From NCBI GenBank assembly GCA_963787045.1, contig CAWBBR010000021.1:62001-126000 (forward strand): 64,000 nucleotides of DNA, read 5' to 3'. This document shows positions 28,931 to 38,773 of the stretch, in pieces. The notes under the pieces are model-generated. The model was given only the letters and a program-made list of their open reading frames with translations, ran no database searches and was not told the origin of the DNA. The DNA comes from DATJGR01 sp963787045 (lineage in GTDB: Bacteria; Pseudomonadota; Gammaproteobacteria; Pseudomonadales; Azotimanducaceae). Position 1 is the first letter of the stretch. Every line of letters begins with the position of its first letter. Both the position numbers and the translations under genes were made by a program.

Positions 28931-31216
28931 ATGCCGCGTAAGAAACCCAACCCCCCGGCGCGCAGCCGCAAGCGCCTGATCGTCGGCTACCTGCTGATCG
29001 GCGCGTGCCTCGGCATCGCGCTGATCGCCGGCTATCTGCTGTATCTCGACCACCTGATCACGTCGACGTTCGACGGTCGGCGCTGGTCGGTGCCGGCGCG
29101 CGTTTACGCGCAATCGCTCGAGTTGTATCCGGGGCTCGCGATCGAAGCCGACGAGATCGAAGTGGAGTTGAAGCGGCTCGGTTATCGGCGCGGGCCGTTG
29201 AATACACCCGGCAGTTACACGCATACCGGCAACGAGGTGCGCGCGACGCTGCGCGCATTCACGTTCGGCGACGGACCTCGTCCGCCGACCGACATCCGTG
29301 TGCGCACCGCCGATCACGCGATCGACACGCTGTATGAGAACGGCGAGCCGGCGAATCTCGTGCGACTGGAACCACCTTTGATCGGCAGCTTCTTCGCAAC
29401 GCACGGGGAAGACCGACTCATCATCACGCCGGAAGAGACACCGTCGCTGTTGAGCGAAGGGTTGAAGGCCGTCGAAGACCGCAACTTCGACACGCACGCC
29501 GGCTTCGATATGAAAGGCATCGCGCGCGCCGCGATCGCCGATCTGCGTTCCGGCGATCTATCGCAAGGCGGCAGCACGCTCACGCAACAGCTCGTGAAGA
29601 GCTACTTCCTCGACAACCGCCGCACCGTGTGGCGCAAGCTCAAGGAAATTGCGATGGCGGTGATTCTCGACGCGCGCTATCAAAAGGCCGACCTGCTGAA
29701 CGCGTACATCAACGAAATCTATCTCGGCCAGGATGGCGAGCGCGCGGTGCACGGCTTCGGTCTCGGCAGCCAGTTCTACTTCAACAAACCGTTGTCGGAG
29801 CTCGATCCCGCGGAGATCGCGCTGTTGATCGCGGTGATCCGCGGCCCGTCGTACTACAACCCGTTCACGCATCCGGAGCGCGCGCGGTCGCGACGCGATC
29901 TCGTGCTGGGGCAGATGAACGAGTTCGGCTTGATCACCGCCGAGCAGCACTCGAAAGCAATCAGGCAACCGCTTGCGCTGACGCGCTCGGCGCGACAAGG
30001 CGGCGGTTACTATCCGGCGTTCCTCGACCTCGTGCGCGAACAACTCGGGCACGAGTACGACGCCACCGAGCTCGCCTCGCGCGGCTATCGCGTGTTCACC
30101 ACGCTGGAGCCGCGCGTGCAGGACGCCGCGGAGCAGGCGGTGGCCGTCACGCTCGACCGCATCGAGATAGATCGCAAGCTCCCGCGTGGCGATCTGGAAG
30201 CCGCCGTGCTCGTAGCGAACAACCAGACCGGCGAGATCTCCGCGGTGGTAGGCGGCCGCAAAGCCGGCTTTCAGGGATTCAATCGCGCCTTGAATGCGCG
30301 GCGGCCGGTCGGATCGCTGTTGAAGCCGGTCGTCTACCTGACGGCCCTGGAGAGCGGCGACTACAACCTCGCCTCGATCATCGAAGACGCGCCGCTGCTG
30401 CAGACCGACGTGCGCGGGCAGACGCCGTGGGAACCGCACAACTTCGACAACGAGTTCCACGGACCCGTGCCGCTCGTGCGAGCGCTGGGCGACTCGCTCA
30501 ACCTCGCGACGGTGCGCCTTGGTGAAGCCGTTGGGGTGGACAAGGTCGCCGCGCGCATCGCGACGTTCGCCGGCATCGAACAACCACCGGCGTATCCGTC
30601 GCTGCTGCTCGGGGCCATCGATCTGACGCCGCTCGAGATGACGCGGCTCTACGGCGTGATCGCCAGCGGCGGCTTCGCGACGCCGGTGAAGACCGTGCTC
30701 GCCGTCGAAGACGAAGCGGGCGCCACGCTGAACCGCTATCCGCTCGAGATGCAGCAGGTCGCGCAGCCCGAGGCTGTGGCACAGCTGACCTACGGACTGA
30801 CCATGGTGATGCAGCGCGGCACCGCGCGCGCATCGCGATTTGCGATGCACGGCGTTGCCGGCAAGACCGGCACCTCCGACGATTTTCGCGACAGCTGGTT
30901 CGCCGGCTTCGACGCGACGCATCTGGCGGTGGTCTGGGTCGGTTACGACGACAACCGCGAAACGAAGCTCACCGGCAGCGCCGGCGGGCTGCAGGTGTGG
31001 GACGCGCTGATGGCGAGCCTGCATCCGGCCCCGGTCACGCTGACGACGCCGACCGGCTTCGATCTCCAGCTGATCGACTATGCGAGCGGCGGCCTGACAC
31101 AGGCGGGCTGCGGCGAGCCGATCACCGTTCCGATCCCGTACAATGCGCGCCTGCCCGCGGTACCCGGATGCGGGACCAGCCTCATGGAGCGCTTCAGACA
31201 ATGGTTCAGCGACTGA
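28931..31216 (+). CDS. mrcB: Bifunctional penicillin-binding protein 1B
   Basis: Polymerises and crosslinks peptidoglycan. In its 761 residues it has a basic cytoplasmic start, one helix (18-38), a UB2H-like region (about 60-130), the GT51 glycosyltransferase domain with catalytic Glu182 (VEDRNFDTHAG) and GGSTLTQQLVK, and the transpeptidase domain with S462 and K465 (GSLLKP) and KTGTS (645-649). The length is that of PBP1b. The next gene overlaps its end and encodes a lipoprotein that fits an activator. Confidence 0.93.
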   Translation: MPRKKPNPPARSRKRLIVGYLLIGACLGIALIAGYLLYLDHLITSTFDGRRWSVPARVYAQSLELYPGLAIEADEIEVELKRLGYRRGPLNTPGSYTHTGNEVRATLRAFTFGDGPRPPTDIRVRTADHAIDTLYENGEPANLVRLEPPLIGSFFATHGEDRLIITPEETPSLLSEGLKAVEDRNFDTHAGFDMKGIARAAIADLRSGDLSQGGSTLTQQLVKSYFLDNRRTVWRKLKEIAMAVILDARYQKADLLNAYINEIYLGQDGERAVHGFGLGSQFYFNKPLSELDPAEIALLIAVIRGPSYYNPFTHPERARSRRDLVLGQMNEFGLITAEQHSKAIRQPLALTRSARQGGGYYPAFLDLVREQLGHEYDATELASRGYRVFTTLEPRVQDAAEQAVAVTLDRIEIDRKLPRGDLEAAVLVANNQTGEISAVVGGRKAGFQGFNRALNARRPVGSLLKPVVYLTALESGDYNLASIIEDAPLLQTDVRGQTPWEPHNFDNEFHGPVPLVRALGDSLNLATVRLGEAVGVDKVAARIATFAGIEQPPAYPSLLLGAIDLTPLEMTRLYGVIASGGFATPVKTVLAVEDEAGATLNRYPLEMQQVAQPEAVAQLTYGLTMVMQRGTARASRFAMHGVAGKTGTSDDFRDSWFAGFDATHLAVVWVGYDDNRETKLTGSAGGLQVWDALMASLHPAPVTLTTPTGFDLQLIDYASGGLTQAGCGEPITVPIPYNARLPAVPGCGTSLMERFRQWFSD

Positions 31217-31713
31217 ACCACGCCTTCGACCGCGCGCTGACACTCGTCGGTCTCGTGGTCGTGCTTGCCGGTTGCGTCAGCGAGCAACAGACGCCGTATC
31301 CGCGCACGCCGGCACCGGTGCCGCCCACGACGCAGACCCGCCCGCCTTCGCAATATCCGGTCCCCACGCAACCGACGCCGCAGCCGGTGCCGCAAACGCC
31401 GGCGCCGGCTCAGCCTCAAGCGTCCCAGCCGAAGCCGCAGTCGACCGTCACGCTCGCGCTGCAGGACGAAGCCCAGCGGGCCGCAACCGCCGGCGATCTG
31501 CCGAAAGCGATTCAGATCCTCGAACGCGCGATCCGCATTCAACCCGACAGCGCACAGCTGTGGATCGAACTGGCGCGCTGCCACCTGAAAGAAGGCAACG
31601 CCGCACAAGCCGAACAGTTCGCGCGCAAGGCGCTGCTGTTCACCGGCAGCCGCTACGACCTCGAACAGCAGGCGTGGGTGGTGATCGCCGACGCGCGAGC
31701 CGACAAGCACTGA
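31201..31713 (+). CDS. lpoP: TPR outer-membrane lipoprotein, LpoP-like activator of PBP1b
   Basis: A 170-residue lipoprotein with a lipobox (VVLAGC), a proline/glutamine-rich disordered linker of about 55 residues and a C-terminal TPR pair (AATAGDLPKAIQILERAIRI, then SAQLWIELARCHLKEGN). In P. aeruginosa, LpoP is a TPR lipoprotein encoded right after the PBP1b gene and activates it; the order, linker and domain here are the same. The start overlaps the mrcB stop by 16 bp, so translation is coupled. Confidence 0.72.
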   Translation: MVQRLNHAFDRALTLVGLVVVLAGCVSEQQTPYPRTPAPVPPTTQTRPPSQYPVPTQPTPQPVPQTPAPAQPQASQPKPQSTVTLALQDEAQRAATAGDLPKAIQILERAIRIQPDSAQLWIELARCHLKEGNAAQAEQFARKALLFTGSRYDLEQQAWVVIADARADKH

Positions 31714-31802
31714 CACTCGGCGGGTGATGGCGACTCGACACGGCTGTTCGCGAGTTCGCTTCGGAGTAAGTTAGCGCGCTGGACAATCCAACGTTGGCAT
31801 CG

Positions 31803-31970
31803 ATGTTCAAATCACGGAGCGCATCAAAAATGAGCCTTCGAGGCAGCATCGTTGCGGACGCACAGACCGCTAGGCGCATTGCGAAAGCCGGTCTCGAAGC
31901 GTTGAAGGACACGCCGCGCGCCACCAAGCCCGCCAAACGATCCGCAAAGGGCGGCGCGCAAAGCGCCTGA
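31803..31970 (+). CDS. Small basic hypothetical protein
   Basis: A 55-codon frame (46 if ATG 31830 is the start) that is alanine- and lysine-rich towards its end (KPAKRSAKGGAQSA). Its stop is 9 bp before the next lipoprotein start, and GC-rich third positions agree with coding. No family is recognised. Confidence 0.45.
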   Translation: MFKSRSASKMSLRGSIVADAQTARRIAKAGLEALKDTPRATKPAKRSAKGGAQSA

Positions 31971-31979
31971 GGTGAGACC

Positions 31980-33128
31980 ATGAATGCACGTATTTCCGTC
32001 ATCGCAATTTCAATCTGGCTGGCGGTTGCAAGCCTGATCGCGGGCTGCTCGAAGAAGGAAGAGGCGCCGGCGACGTCCGCTGCCGATTCTGCCGCGTCGC
32101 TCGGCGATTCATCGAGTCCCTCCTCCGATTCCGAGGATGTGGAACTCGGTACCGGCGATGCCGTCGCGCTCGCCGAGACCTTCAAAAACCAGTGCGGCAG
32201 CGACGCCTCGTCAGAGGAATGTCAGGTCCTGCGCAGCCTGCTCGTCGTCGAAGTGACCGCGGCGCTCCAAGACATCGAACGCGCCCGCGACAACCGCGGC
32301 TCTGAGGAAGCGTTGGCGGCCCTCGACCTCACCGACGAGCCGGAGGTTCTGGTTGCCGCATGCCGCGTTCTAGGCCAGTTTCCAGACACGAGCGGCATCG
32401 CGGAGAAGGCGCTTCCGCTAGTGCTCGGCAGTCCGTACATCGAAGTACAGGAAGCGGCTGCCAACCTGATTGCCCGCAACTCCGACGGCAAGATCGCCGA
32501 CATTGGTCGATTGTGGAGTCAGAATCACTCGAACCTGGGATTCCAAAACGAGTTCCAGGAATACCCGGATTTCCCGGCACACTACGCGGCCATGAAATTC
32601 CCCGCCTATCCCGGCGCCCAATGGTTCTCGCCGGGTGATTCGCAACAGTCCGTCGGCTGGTCGACATCCGACGATACAGCTACGGTAGCGGCCTGGATCG
32701 GCAAGGCGCTGAACAGCGAACCACTGACGACGCAACAATGGTTCGAACGACAGGCGTCCGCGACGACCAAAGCCTTTCAGTCGCTGGATCAGTCCAAGGT
32801 CGATCACATCGCCAAGCTGACGGAGCAGTACTCCAAATCGCTCGATCCGGCGCTGATGGAACAGGTGGAGAAGCTACAGAAAGAACTGTACGCACCGATG
32901 GAGGCGGCGACGAAGATCGCAGATCAATCGATGGCCAACGTAGCGATGCCCGCCAGTTCGAGCCCGCAGCAGGACGTGCACTATTTCATCGCGGAGGAAA
33001 AAGCCGGCCACATCGCTCGCGCCGTGCTCGTGTATCGTTTGCCCGGAATCGATCGGACCGTGGTTCAGACGTCGTGGAATCTGAGCGACTATCCGACCGC
33101 ATGGCCCGAAAACGGCACGCCGCTATGA
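31980..33128 (+). CDS. Hypothetical lipoprotein
   Basis: A 382-residue protein with a lipoprotein signal (SLIAGC followed by SKKEE), a serine/acid-rich linker to about residue 60, and a soluble part with a HEAT-like helical stretch (LDLTDEPEVLVAACRVLGQF). No known enzyme motif is seen. Its stop overlaps the amidase start as ATGA, so both proteins are made from one message. Confidence 0.7.
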   Translation: MNARISVIAISIWLAVASLIAGCSKKEEAPATSAADSAASLGDSSSPSSDSEDVELGTGDAVALAETFKNQCGSDASSEECQVLRSLLVVEVTAALQDIERARDNRGSEEALAALDLTDEPEVLVAACRVLGQFPDTSGIAEKALPLVLGSPYIEVQEAAANLIARNSDGKIADIGRLWSQNHSNLGFQNEFQEYPDFPAHYAAMKFPAYPGAQWFSPGDSQQSVGWSTSDDTATVAAWIGKALNSEPLTTQQWFERQASATTKAFQSLDQSKVDHIAKLTEQYSKSLDPALMEQVEKLQKELYAPMEAATKIADQSMANVAMPASSSPQQDVHYFIAEEKAGHIARAVLVYRLPGIDRTVVQTSWNLSDYPTAWPENGTPL

Positions 33129-34666
33129 CCGGAACCGACGAGGCGCCAATACGCGGATGGACGCGTCGCGAGGCGATCGGAGGGGCAGTGGCGATCACGG
33201 CCATGGGTTTCGCTGACGGATCAACCAGGGCGGACGCAACGGCGGTGAGCGAACTCGTCAATCTGTCCGCGGTAGAAGCCGTGGCCGCGATGCGGCGCGG
33301 CGACATTGCAGCGGAAACGTACGCGCAGACGCTGCTTGCGCGCGCGGAGCAGTGCAAAGCGCTGAACGCGTTCATCACGCTGGAACCCGATTCGGTGCTG
33401 GAATCCGCGCGCAGCGCCGATCGCGCACGAACCGCCGGCGGCGCGCTCGGCGCCCTGCACGGGCTGCCGATTCCGGTGAAAGACAGCGTCAACACGAAAG
33501 ATCTGCCGACCACCGGCGGCACCCGGGCGCTGCGCAATTTCCGGCCGGCCGCAGACGCGCCGGTGATCGCGACCTTGCGCAACGCGGGCGCGCTGGTGAT
33601 GGGCAAAACCAACATCCACGAATTGTCGTTCGGCTGGACCAGCAACAATCTCGCGTTCGGCGCGGTACACAATCCGTACGATCCCGATCGCATCCCGGGC
33701 GGCAGCAGCGGCGGCACTGCAGCGGCGATTGCCGCGCGCATCGCACCGCTGGGCGTGGCCGAAGACACGGAGGGATCGATCAGAGTACCCGCGGCGTTGT
33801 GCGGTATCGCCGGTTTCCGGCCGACCACCGGGCGATACGCAACGACCGCGGTCGTTCCGATCTCGTCGTTGTTCGATCAGGTGGGGCCGCACGCGCGCAG
33901 CGTGGCCGATCTCGTGCTGTTCGATTCGGTGGTGGCCGGTGCGATCGAACCGCTTGAAGAGGTTTCGTTGCGTGGCACCCGGCTCGGCATCGATCGCAGC
34001 TTCTTCGAGGGCCTCGATCCGGAGGTGGAGCAGATCACCACGGCCGCGTTGAAGAATCTCGAAGCGGCGGGCGCGGTGCTCGTCGAAATGCCGGTACCGG
34101 AGCTCGCGAACCTGATCCGCCTCACTACCGCGCAAGTGCAACTGCACGACGTCGCGCCTTCATTGATCCGTTATCTGGCGCAATACGATACCCACGTGAG
34201 CTTCGAGGAGCTGCTTGCCTCGGCAAGCCCTGACATCCGGCAGCAGTTCCAGAGTTTCGTGCCGGATGGCTCTCCGATACACGTCAGCGAATCTGCTTAC
34301 GAAGCGGCACGCAACGTCCATTTGCCGGAGTTGCGCGCCACGTTTCAGCGCTGGTTCTCCGATACCGACACAGCGGCGATGGTCTTTCCGACGACACGCA
34401 TTGCGGCAACGCCGATCGGTGAGGATCCGGTCGACATCGGCGGCAAACAGGTTCCGTTTGCCGATGCGATTTCGCGCAACATCGCGAGCGGCAGCACCGC
34501 AGGGTTGCCCGGTCTCGTGCTGCCTACCGGCCTCACTCGCCGCGGTCTTCCGGTGAGCCTGGAATTCGACGGTCCTTCAGGCAGCGATCGGCAACTGCTG
34601 GCGCTGGGCCTCGCGATCGAGCAGGTGCTCGGCACCTTGCCGGCGCCCGGAATCGCCCGCAGCTGA
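33125..34666 (+). CDS. Amidase-signature hydrolase, indoleacetamide/mandelamide hydrolase-like
   Basis: A 513-residue amidase-signature enzyme. The Ser-Ser-Lys triad is K119 (IPVKDS), S194 (PGGSSGG) and S218 (EDTEGSIRVPA), with the 24-residue spacing between the serines found in FAAH. The usual DTGGS reads DTEGS; this position varies in the family. Overall similarity is to indoleacetamide and mandelamide hydrolases (GSSGGTAAAIAARI, ALCGIAGFRPTTGRY). A twin-arginine-like leader (TRREAIGGAVAITAMG) suggests export by Tat. The natural amide is unknown. Confidence 0.82.
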   Translation: MTGTDEAPIRGWTRREAIGGAVAITAMGFADGSTRADATAVSELVNLSAVEAVAAMRRGDIAAETYAQTLLARAEQCKALNAFITLEPDSVLESARSADRARTAGGALGALHGLPIPVKDSVNTKDLPTTGGTRALRNFRPAADAPVIATLRNAGALVMGKTNIHELSFGWTSNNLAFGAVHNPYDPDRIPGGSSGGTAAAIAARIAPLGVAEDTEGSIRVPAALCGIAGFRPTTGRYATTAVVPISSLFDQVGPHARSVADLVLFDSVVAGAIEPLEEVSLRGTRLGIDRSFFEGLDPEVEQITTAALKNLEAAGAVLVEMPVPELANLIRLTTAQVQLHDVAPSLIRYLAQYDTHVSFEELLASASPDIRQQFQSFVPDGSPIHVSESAYEAARNVHLPELRATFQRWFSDTDTAAMVFPTTRIAATPIGEDPVDIGGKQVPFADAISRNIASGSTAGLPGLVLPTGLTRRGLPVSLEFDGPSGSDRQLLALGLAIEQVLGTLPAPGIARS

Positions 34667-34678
34667 CGATTTCATCCG

Positions 34679-35188
34679 CTACGGCGCGTTCCACGCGTAC
34701 AGCAGCGTTTCCTTGTTGCGGTTGCGTGGATTGCGAAACCGCTGCTCGAGCGTGAATCCCAACCGCTGCGCGACCCGAACCGAGCCTGAGTTGTCGGCCG
34801 CCATGTTCGCGACGATGCGCCGCTGACCGTGGGCGCGACCGTGATCGAAGCATGCGCGGGCGGCCTCCAGACCATAGCCACGCCGCCAGAACGCCTGATC
34901 GATGATGTACCCGAGATCGTTCTCGGCCTGATCGAGAATCTGCGCGCGCACGATGCCGGCGTCTCCGATGTATGTGCCGTCCGACAATTCGATCGCGAAT
35001 CGACCGAGACCCGGCGTTGCGTAGGCGTCCAGCGCCCGCTGATGCCAGGCGCGGGCTTGTTCGGTCGTTAGCGGTTCGGGCCAGTGGTGCATGGTCACCG
35101 GATCGCCGAGCAGCGCCACCAGCAGGTTCGCATCGTCATCGGTATAGCGACGCAGCCGCAACCGGTCGGTCTGTGCGACTGCGTTCAA
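34679..35188 (-). CDS. GNAT-family N-acetyltransferase
   Basis: A 169-residue acetyltransferase of the RimJ/RimL kind (TDRLRLRRYTDDD, LGYIIDQAFWRRGYGLEAARACFDH region with the acetyl-CoA loop, NSGSVRVAQRLGF). It starts with TTG 35188, overlapping the stop of the preceding GNAT gene as TTGA. The target amine is not known. Confidence 0.8.
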   Translation of the reverse strand: MNAVAQTDRLRLRRYTDDDANLLVALLGDPVTMHHWPEPLTTEQARAWHQRALDAYATPGLGRFAIELSDGTYIGDAGIVRAQILDQAENDLGYIIDQAFWRRGYGLEAARACFDHGRAHGQRRIVANMAADNSGSVRVAQRLGFTLEQRFRNPRNRNKETLLYAWNAP

Positions 35189-35772
35189 TGGTCGCGCAGG
35201 TCGGCCGGATCGACCATCGAATACAGCCGCGTGTCGCGCAATGCGCCCTGCGGCGTGCGCGCGTCGCGGCGCATGATGCCTTCGAGCTTGAAGCCGAGCC
35301 GCTCGGCCACGCGAAAGCTGCGGGTGTTGTGGCTGTCGGTGCGGAGCTCCACGCGCGCCGCGCCCAGCTTCTCGAATGCGAAGCGCGTGATCGCCGCGAC
35401 CGCTTCGCCGACGTAGCCTTTGCCGACCATCGACGTGCGGCACCAGTAGCCGATCTCGAATCGCGGTACCTGCCAGTCGATGCGTTGCAACCCCGACGCT
35501 CCGACGAACTCGCCCGTCTCGCGCTTGCGCAGGAAAAGCGGCAGGTCTTCACGGCGCAAAAAGCGCGCCGCCGAGTCGCGCACGAACCGTTCGGAATCGA
35601 TGATGGTCGGCATGGTCGATGCCCAGTCCATCCAGCGGTTCAGCTCGGGAAACGACTCGGCAATGGCGCGGTTCAGCATCAGTCCATCGCCCGCCGCCGG
35701 CGGCACCAGGCGGAGCCGCGGGGTAAGCAGTTCCGCCGGCAACTCGATCAGTAGCGGTTCGACGCGGTCCAT
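35185..35772 (-). CDS. GNAT-family N-acetyltransferase, RimL-like
   Basis: A 195-residue acetyltransferase similar to ribosomal-protein serine acetyltransferases (LLTPRLRLVPP, EIGYWCRTSMVGKGYVGEA with the acetyl-CoA loop, NTRSFRVAERLGFKLEG). It lies 34 bp after the MFS gene and overlaps the next GNAT gene by 4 bp. Two tandem relatives with little shared sequence outside the motifs suggest different targets. Confidence 0.83.
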   Translation of the reverse strand: MDRVEPLLIELPAELLTPRLRLVPPAAGDGLMLNRAIAESFPELNRWMDWASTMPTIIDSERFVRDSAARFLRREDLPLFLRKRETGEFVGASGLQRIDWQVPRFEIGYWCRTSMVGKGYVGEAVAAITRFAFEKLGAARVELRTDSHNTRSFRVAERLGFKLEGIMRRDARTPQGALRDTRLYSMVDPADLRDH

Positions 35773-35806
35773 GGTCGACGAGTCTGGAAACGGTAAGAGA
35801 GCGTTT

Positions 35807-37096
35807 CTAGCTTGCTTCGGCGGCCAGGTAAAGCCGTTCGCGATCCATCTGGAAGCGGCGGCCGGCGAAATAGAAGCAGGGAATGCAGAACATCGACAGC
35901 ACGGTGAACGCGACCAGCGTCCACGTATACGGCTCCGGCACGGCGTGCGCGGCCAGATAGTCGATCAGGAAACCGCCGGCCGTGATGCCGAAGCCGAGAC
36001 CGATGAAGTTCAGCGTGAGGATGTAGAACGCGACCACCGTCGCGCGGATCTGCGGCGGCACCAGTTCCTGCACCGCGGAGAACGTCGGTCCGTAGAAGCT
36101 GCCGAGCTGAAACATGCCGAAGAACACACCGACCCAGAACCAGACGCTGTCCGGCGGCACCAGCCGATACATCAGATTGATCGGCGCGAGCACCAGCATG
36201 ATCCAGAACAGGAACGTCGCCCGGCCCATGCCGGTGCGCCGTTGCAGCGCGTCTCCGCCGATCCCGCCGAACAGGTTGCCGAGCACGCCCGCAACCATGC
36301 TGATCCAACCGGTCAGTCGCGCGATTTCAGCGCGCTCGAAGCCGCGTTCGTGCACGAACCAGAGCTGCTCGTACGCCGCCGCGCCGATCGCAAAGTGCAG
36401 GAACACACCGCCGATGATCGTGTAACGCAGCGCCTTCGACTCGCTCAGCGCCTGCCACGACGTGGTGATGATGCGGCGCAGATTCGGGCGGGTTTGCGCG
36501 GCGTCGGCGAGCACGTGACGGCGCGGCGTTTCTCTGACGAACCACATCGCGATCGCCAGCACGAAGCCGATCGCACCGAGCAGAAAGAAACAGTTCCGCC
36601 AGCCGAGCGTCGGGCCGAGATAACCGACGATCAACAGACTGACGCCGACGCCGATCGGTACGCCCATGTAATAGAACCCCGCCGCGAATCCGAGCCGCGC
36701 GGTGGGGAATCGATCGGCGAGCATCGACATCGACGTGGGTGTGAGGATCGACTCGCCTACGCCGATGAACATCCGCGGCACAGCAAGGCTCCAGAAGCCG
36801 CGCGCCGCGCCGGAAATCGCGGTCAACCCGCTCCACAAGAACAGACCGACCGCGACCAGGCGCGGCCGATGCACCATGTCGGCCAGCACGCCCATGAACA
36901 AGCCCATCACCACGTAGAAGGTGATGAACGTGAGGCCGGTGAGCAGGCCGAACTCGGCGTTGGTCAACTGCAGGTCGGGCACGATGAAGTTCGCGAAACT
37001 CGCCAACAACTGGCGGTCGACGAAATTCATGACGTTCAACAACGTCAGGAAGACGAGGAACGCATAGTGGCGCCCCTCGAGCGAGCTGTTGGCCAT
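35807..37096 (-). CDS. MFS transporter, spinster-like
   Basis: A 429-residue carrier with twelve predicted helices. It shows the spinster-type start (LLNVMNFVDRQLL), the loop GVLADMVHRPRLVAVGLFLWS, and RMFIGVGESILTPTSMSMLAD. The substrate is unknown; related carriers move organic acids or lipids. It is 30 bp downstream of the OsmC gene and co-directional with glcDEF, so uptake of a small hydroxy acid such as glycolate is possible. Confidence 0.8.
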   Translation of the reverse strand: MANSSLEGRHYAFLVFLTLLNVMNFVDRQLLASFANFIVPDLQLTNAEFGLLTGLTFITFYVVMGLFMGVLADMVHRPRLVAVGLFLWSGLTAISGAARGFWSLAVPRMFIGVGESILTPTSMSMLADRFPTARLGFAAGFYYMGVPIGVGVSLLIVGYLGPTLGWRNCFFLLGAIGFVLAIAMWFVRETPRRHVLADAAQTRPNLRRIITTSWQALSESKALRYTIIGGVFLHFAIGAAAYEQLWFVHERGFERAEIARLTGWISMVAGVLGNLFGGIGGDALQRRTGMGRATFLFWIMLVLAPINLMYRLVPPDSVWFWVGVFFGMFQLGSFYGPTFSAVQELVPPQIRATVVAFYILTLNFIGLGFGITAGGFLIDYLAAHAVPEPYTWTLVAFTVLSMFCIPCFYFAGRRFQMDRERLYLAAEAS

Positions 37097-37126
37097 CCCC
37101 CCCTCCCGGGTACAGGCTCGATCAGG

Positions 37127-37561
37127 TCAGCCGACGACCACTTCGCTCTCCAGGCTGACCTCCGCGGACAAGGAGTTCGTGATCAGGCAGGCCTCCTCGG
37201 CTTTCTCGAGGATGCGCGGCGCACGCGTTTCCTGCCCGGCCGGCACCGTAAGACGCGCGGTAACGACGAAGTGCGTGAAGAGCATCTTCCGGTCGATCCG
37301 ATCGAGCGTTCCCGCAACTTGCACGTCGAGCGCGGTCCACGTCAGCCGCGACGCTGCCGCGATGGCCTTGAAGCCCAGCACGAAACAGTCGCACACCGCT
37401 CCGACCAACAGCGTTTCCGGCGACCATCGATCGCCTTTGCCGCCGAACTCCGCCGGTGGCGCAGTCGCGAGATCGGGCAGTCCGTCGCCGCTGAGCGTGA
37501 CGTCGCCTTCGGCACCGGCAACGCGGGTGGCAATCCGATAGTGATGTGGGAAATCCTGCAT
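37127..37561 (-). CDS. OsmC-family peroxiredoxin-like protein
   Basis: A 144-residue OsmC/Ohr-fold protein. The first redox cysteine is in the helix LLVGAVCDCFVLGFKA and the second in EKAEEACLITNSLS. Such proteins reduce organic hydroperoxides with thiols. ATG 37561 is used; the frame is open further upstream but overlaps glcF. It is 11 bp after glcF. Confidence 0.8.
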   Translation of the reverse strand: MQDFPHHYRIATRVAGAEGDVTLSGDGLPDLATAPPAEFGGKGDRWSPETLLVGAVCDCFVLGFKAIAAASRLTWTALDVQVAGTLDRIDRKMLFTHFVVTARLTVPAGQETRAPRILEKAEEACLITNSLSAEVSLESEVVVG

Positions 37562-37572
37562 GACTCGCTCCG

Positions 37573-38773
37573 CTATCCGAGCAGTTCGAGCCAGTGTCGC
37601 ACGGGCACCGCGGTGCCGTCGCGCAGATGCAACTGGCAACCGACGTTCGCGGTCGCGATCACGTCGGGTTGCTCGGCGGTGAGTGCCGCGAGCTTTTGTG
37701 CGCGCAGTTCATCGGCAAACTGGTGCTGCAACACCGAGTACGTTCCGGCAGAACCGCAGCACAGATGCGCGTTCGCCACCGGCACCAGCCGATAGCCGGC
37801 GCGTTCCAGTAAACCTTCGACGACGCCTTTCACGCGCTGGCCGTGCTGCAGCGTACACGGCGCATGCCATGCCACGGTCGCGGCTGAATCGCTCTTCTGC
37901 AGCGGCGCTTCGATTCGCGCCAGATATTCCGACGCATCGAACGTGCGCTGCGAGATCGACCGCGCCCGGTCGGCATACAGCGGATCGTCCGCCAGCAGAC
38001 GGCCGTAGTCCTTCACCGTCACGCCGCATCCGCTAGCGGTCGAAATGATCGCTTCGGCGTCGGCCGCGGCTTCGTACAACGCGTCGACGTTGGCGCGCAT
38101 CGTTGCATGCGCGCGTTCTTCCTGGCCGAGGTGCAGTTCGAGAGAACCGCAACAGCCCTCGCCCGCGGCGCGTATCACTTTCACGTCCGCGGCATCGAGC
38201 ACCCGCGCAAGCGCCTCGTTCACTTCGGGCGTGGTCGAGCGCTGCACGCAACCCTCGAGCACCACCACGCGACGCGGATGATTCTTGACGGCGACCGGGC
38301 GACGCGAGCCGGATCCGCGGTATCGCGCGCGCCAGATACTCCGGCATCGCCCAACGAACGAGGCGGCCGAGCCGCGCGAACAACGCGAGCCTTCCCGGCA
38401 CCGGCAACACCCGCACCATCGCGCCGCGCACGAAACGCTCGGCGAACGGTCGCGGCGCACGCGCCTCGAGGAAGTTGCGGCCGATCTCGGCGAGTTCGCC
38501 GTACGCCACGCCCGACGGGCAGGTCGTTTCACAGGCGCGGCACGTGAGGCAGCGATCGAGATGCTCGCGCGCGATCGGTGTGGGCGCCTGCGCTTCGAGC
38601 ATGTCTTTGATCAGGTAGATGCGGCCGCGCGGGCCGTCGAGTTCGTCGCCGGTCAGCAGGTACGTGGGGCAGGTCGCGTTGCAGAAACCGCAATGCACAC
38701 ACGCGCGCAGAATTTCGTCGGCGCGGCGACCGGACGACGTCGCGAGAATGGCGGCTGGTAGCTGCGTCTGCAT
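37573..38773 (-). CDS. glcF: Glycolate oxidase iron-sulfur subunit (one frameshift)
   Basis: The electron-transfer subunit of glycolate dehydrogenase. Two 4Fe-4S motifs near the N-terminus (CVHCGFCNATCP, CLTCRACETTCP) are followed by two CCG-type domains (AGEGCCGSLELH and HLCCGSAGTYS). A single-base indel near 38285 splits it between the two halves. Its ATG overlaps the glcE stop (TAATG). About 400 residues, normal for GlcF. Confidence 0.9.

Noticed and set aside
35480..37795. A 771-codon open frame on the plus strand
   Set aside because: It lies antisense to the GNAT, MFS and OsmC genes, which have clear family motifs. Its product is a low-complexity Arg/His/Asp/Glu-rich sequence typical of an antisense frame in high-GC DNA.
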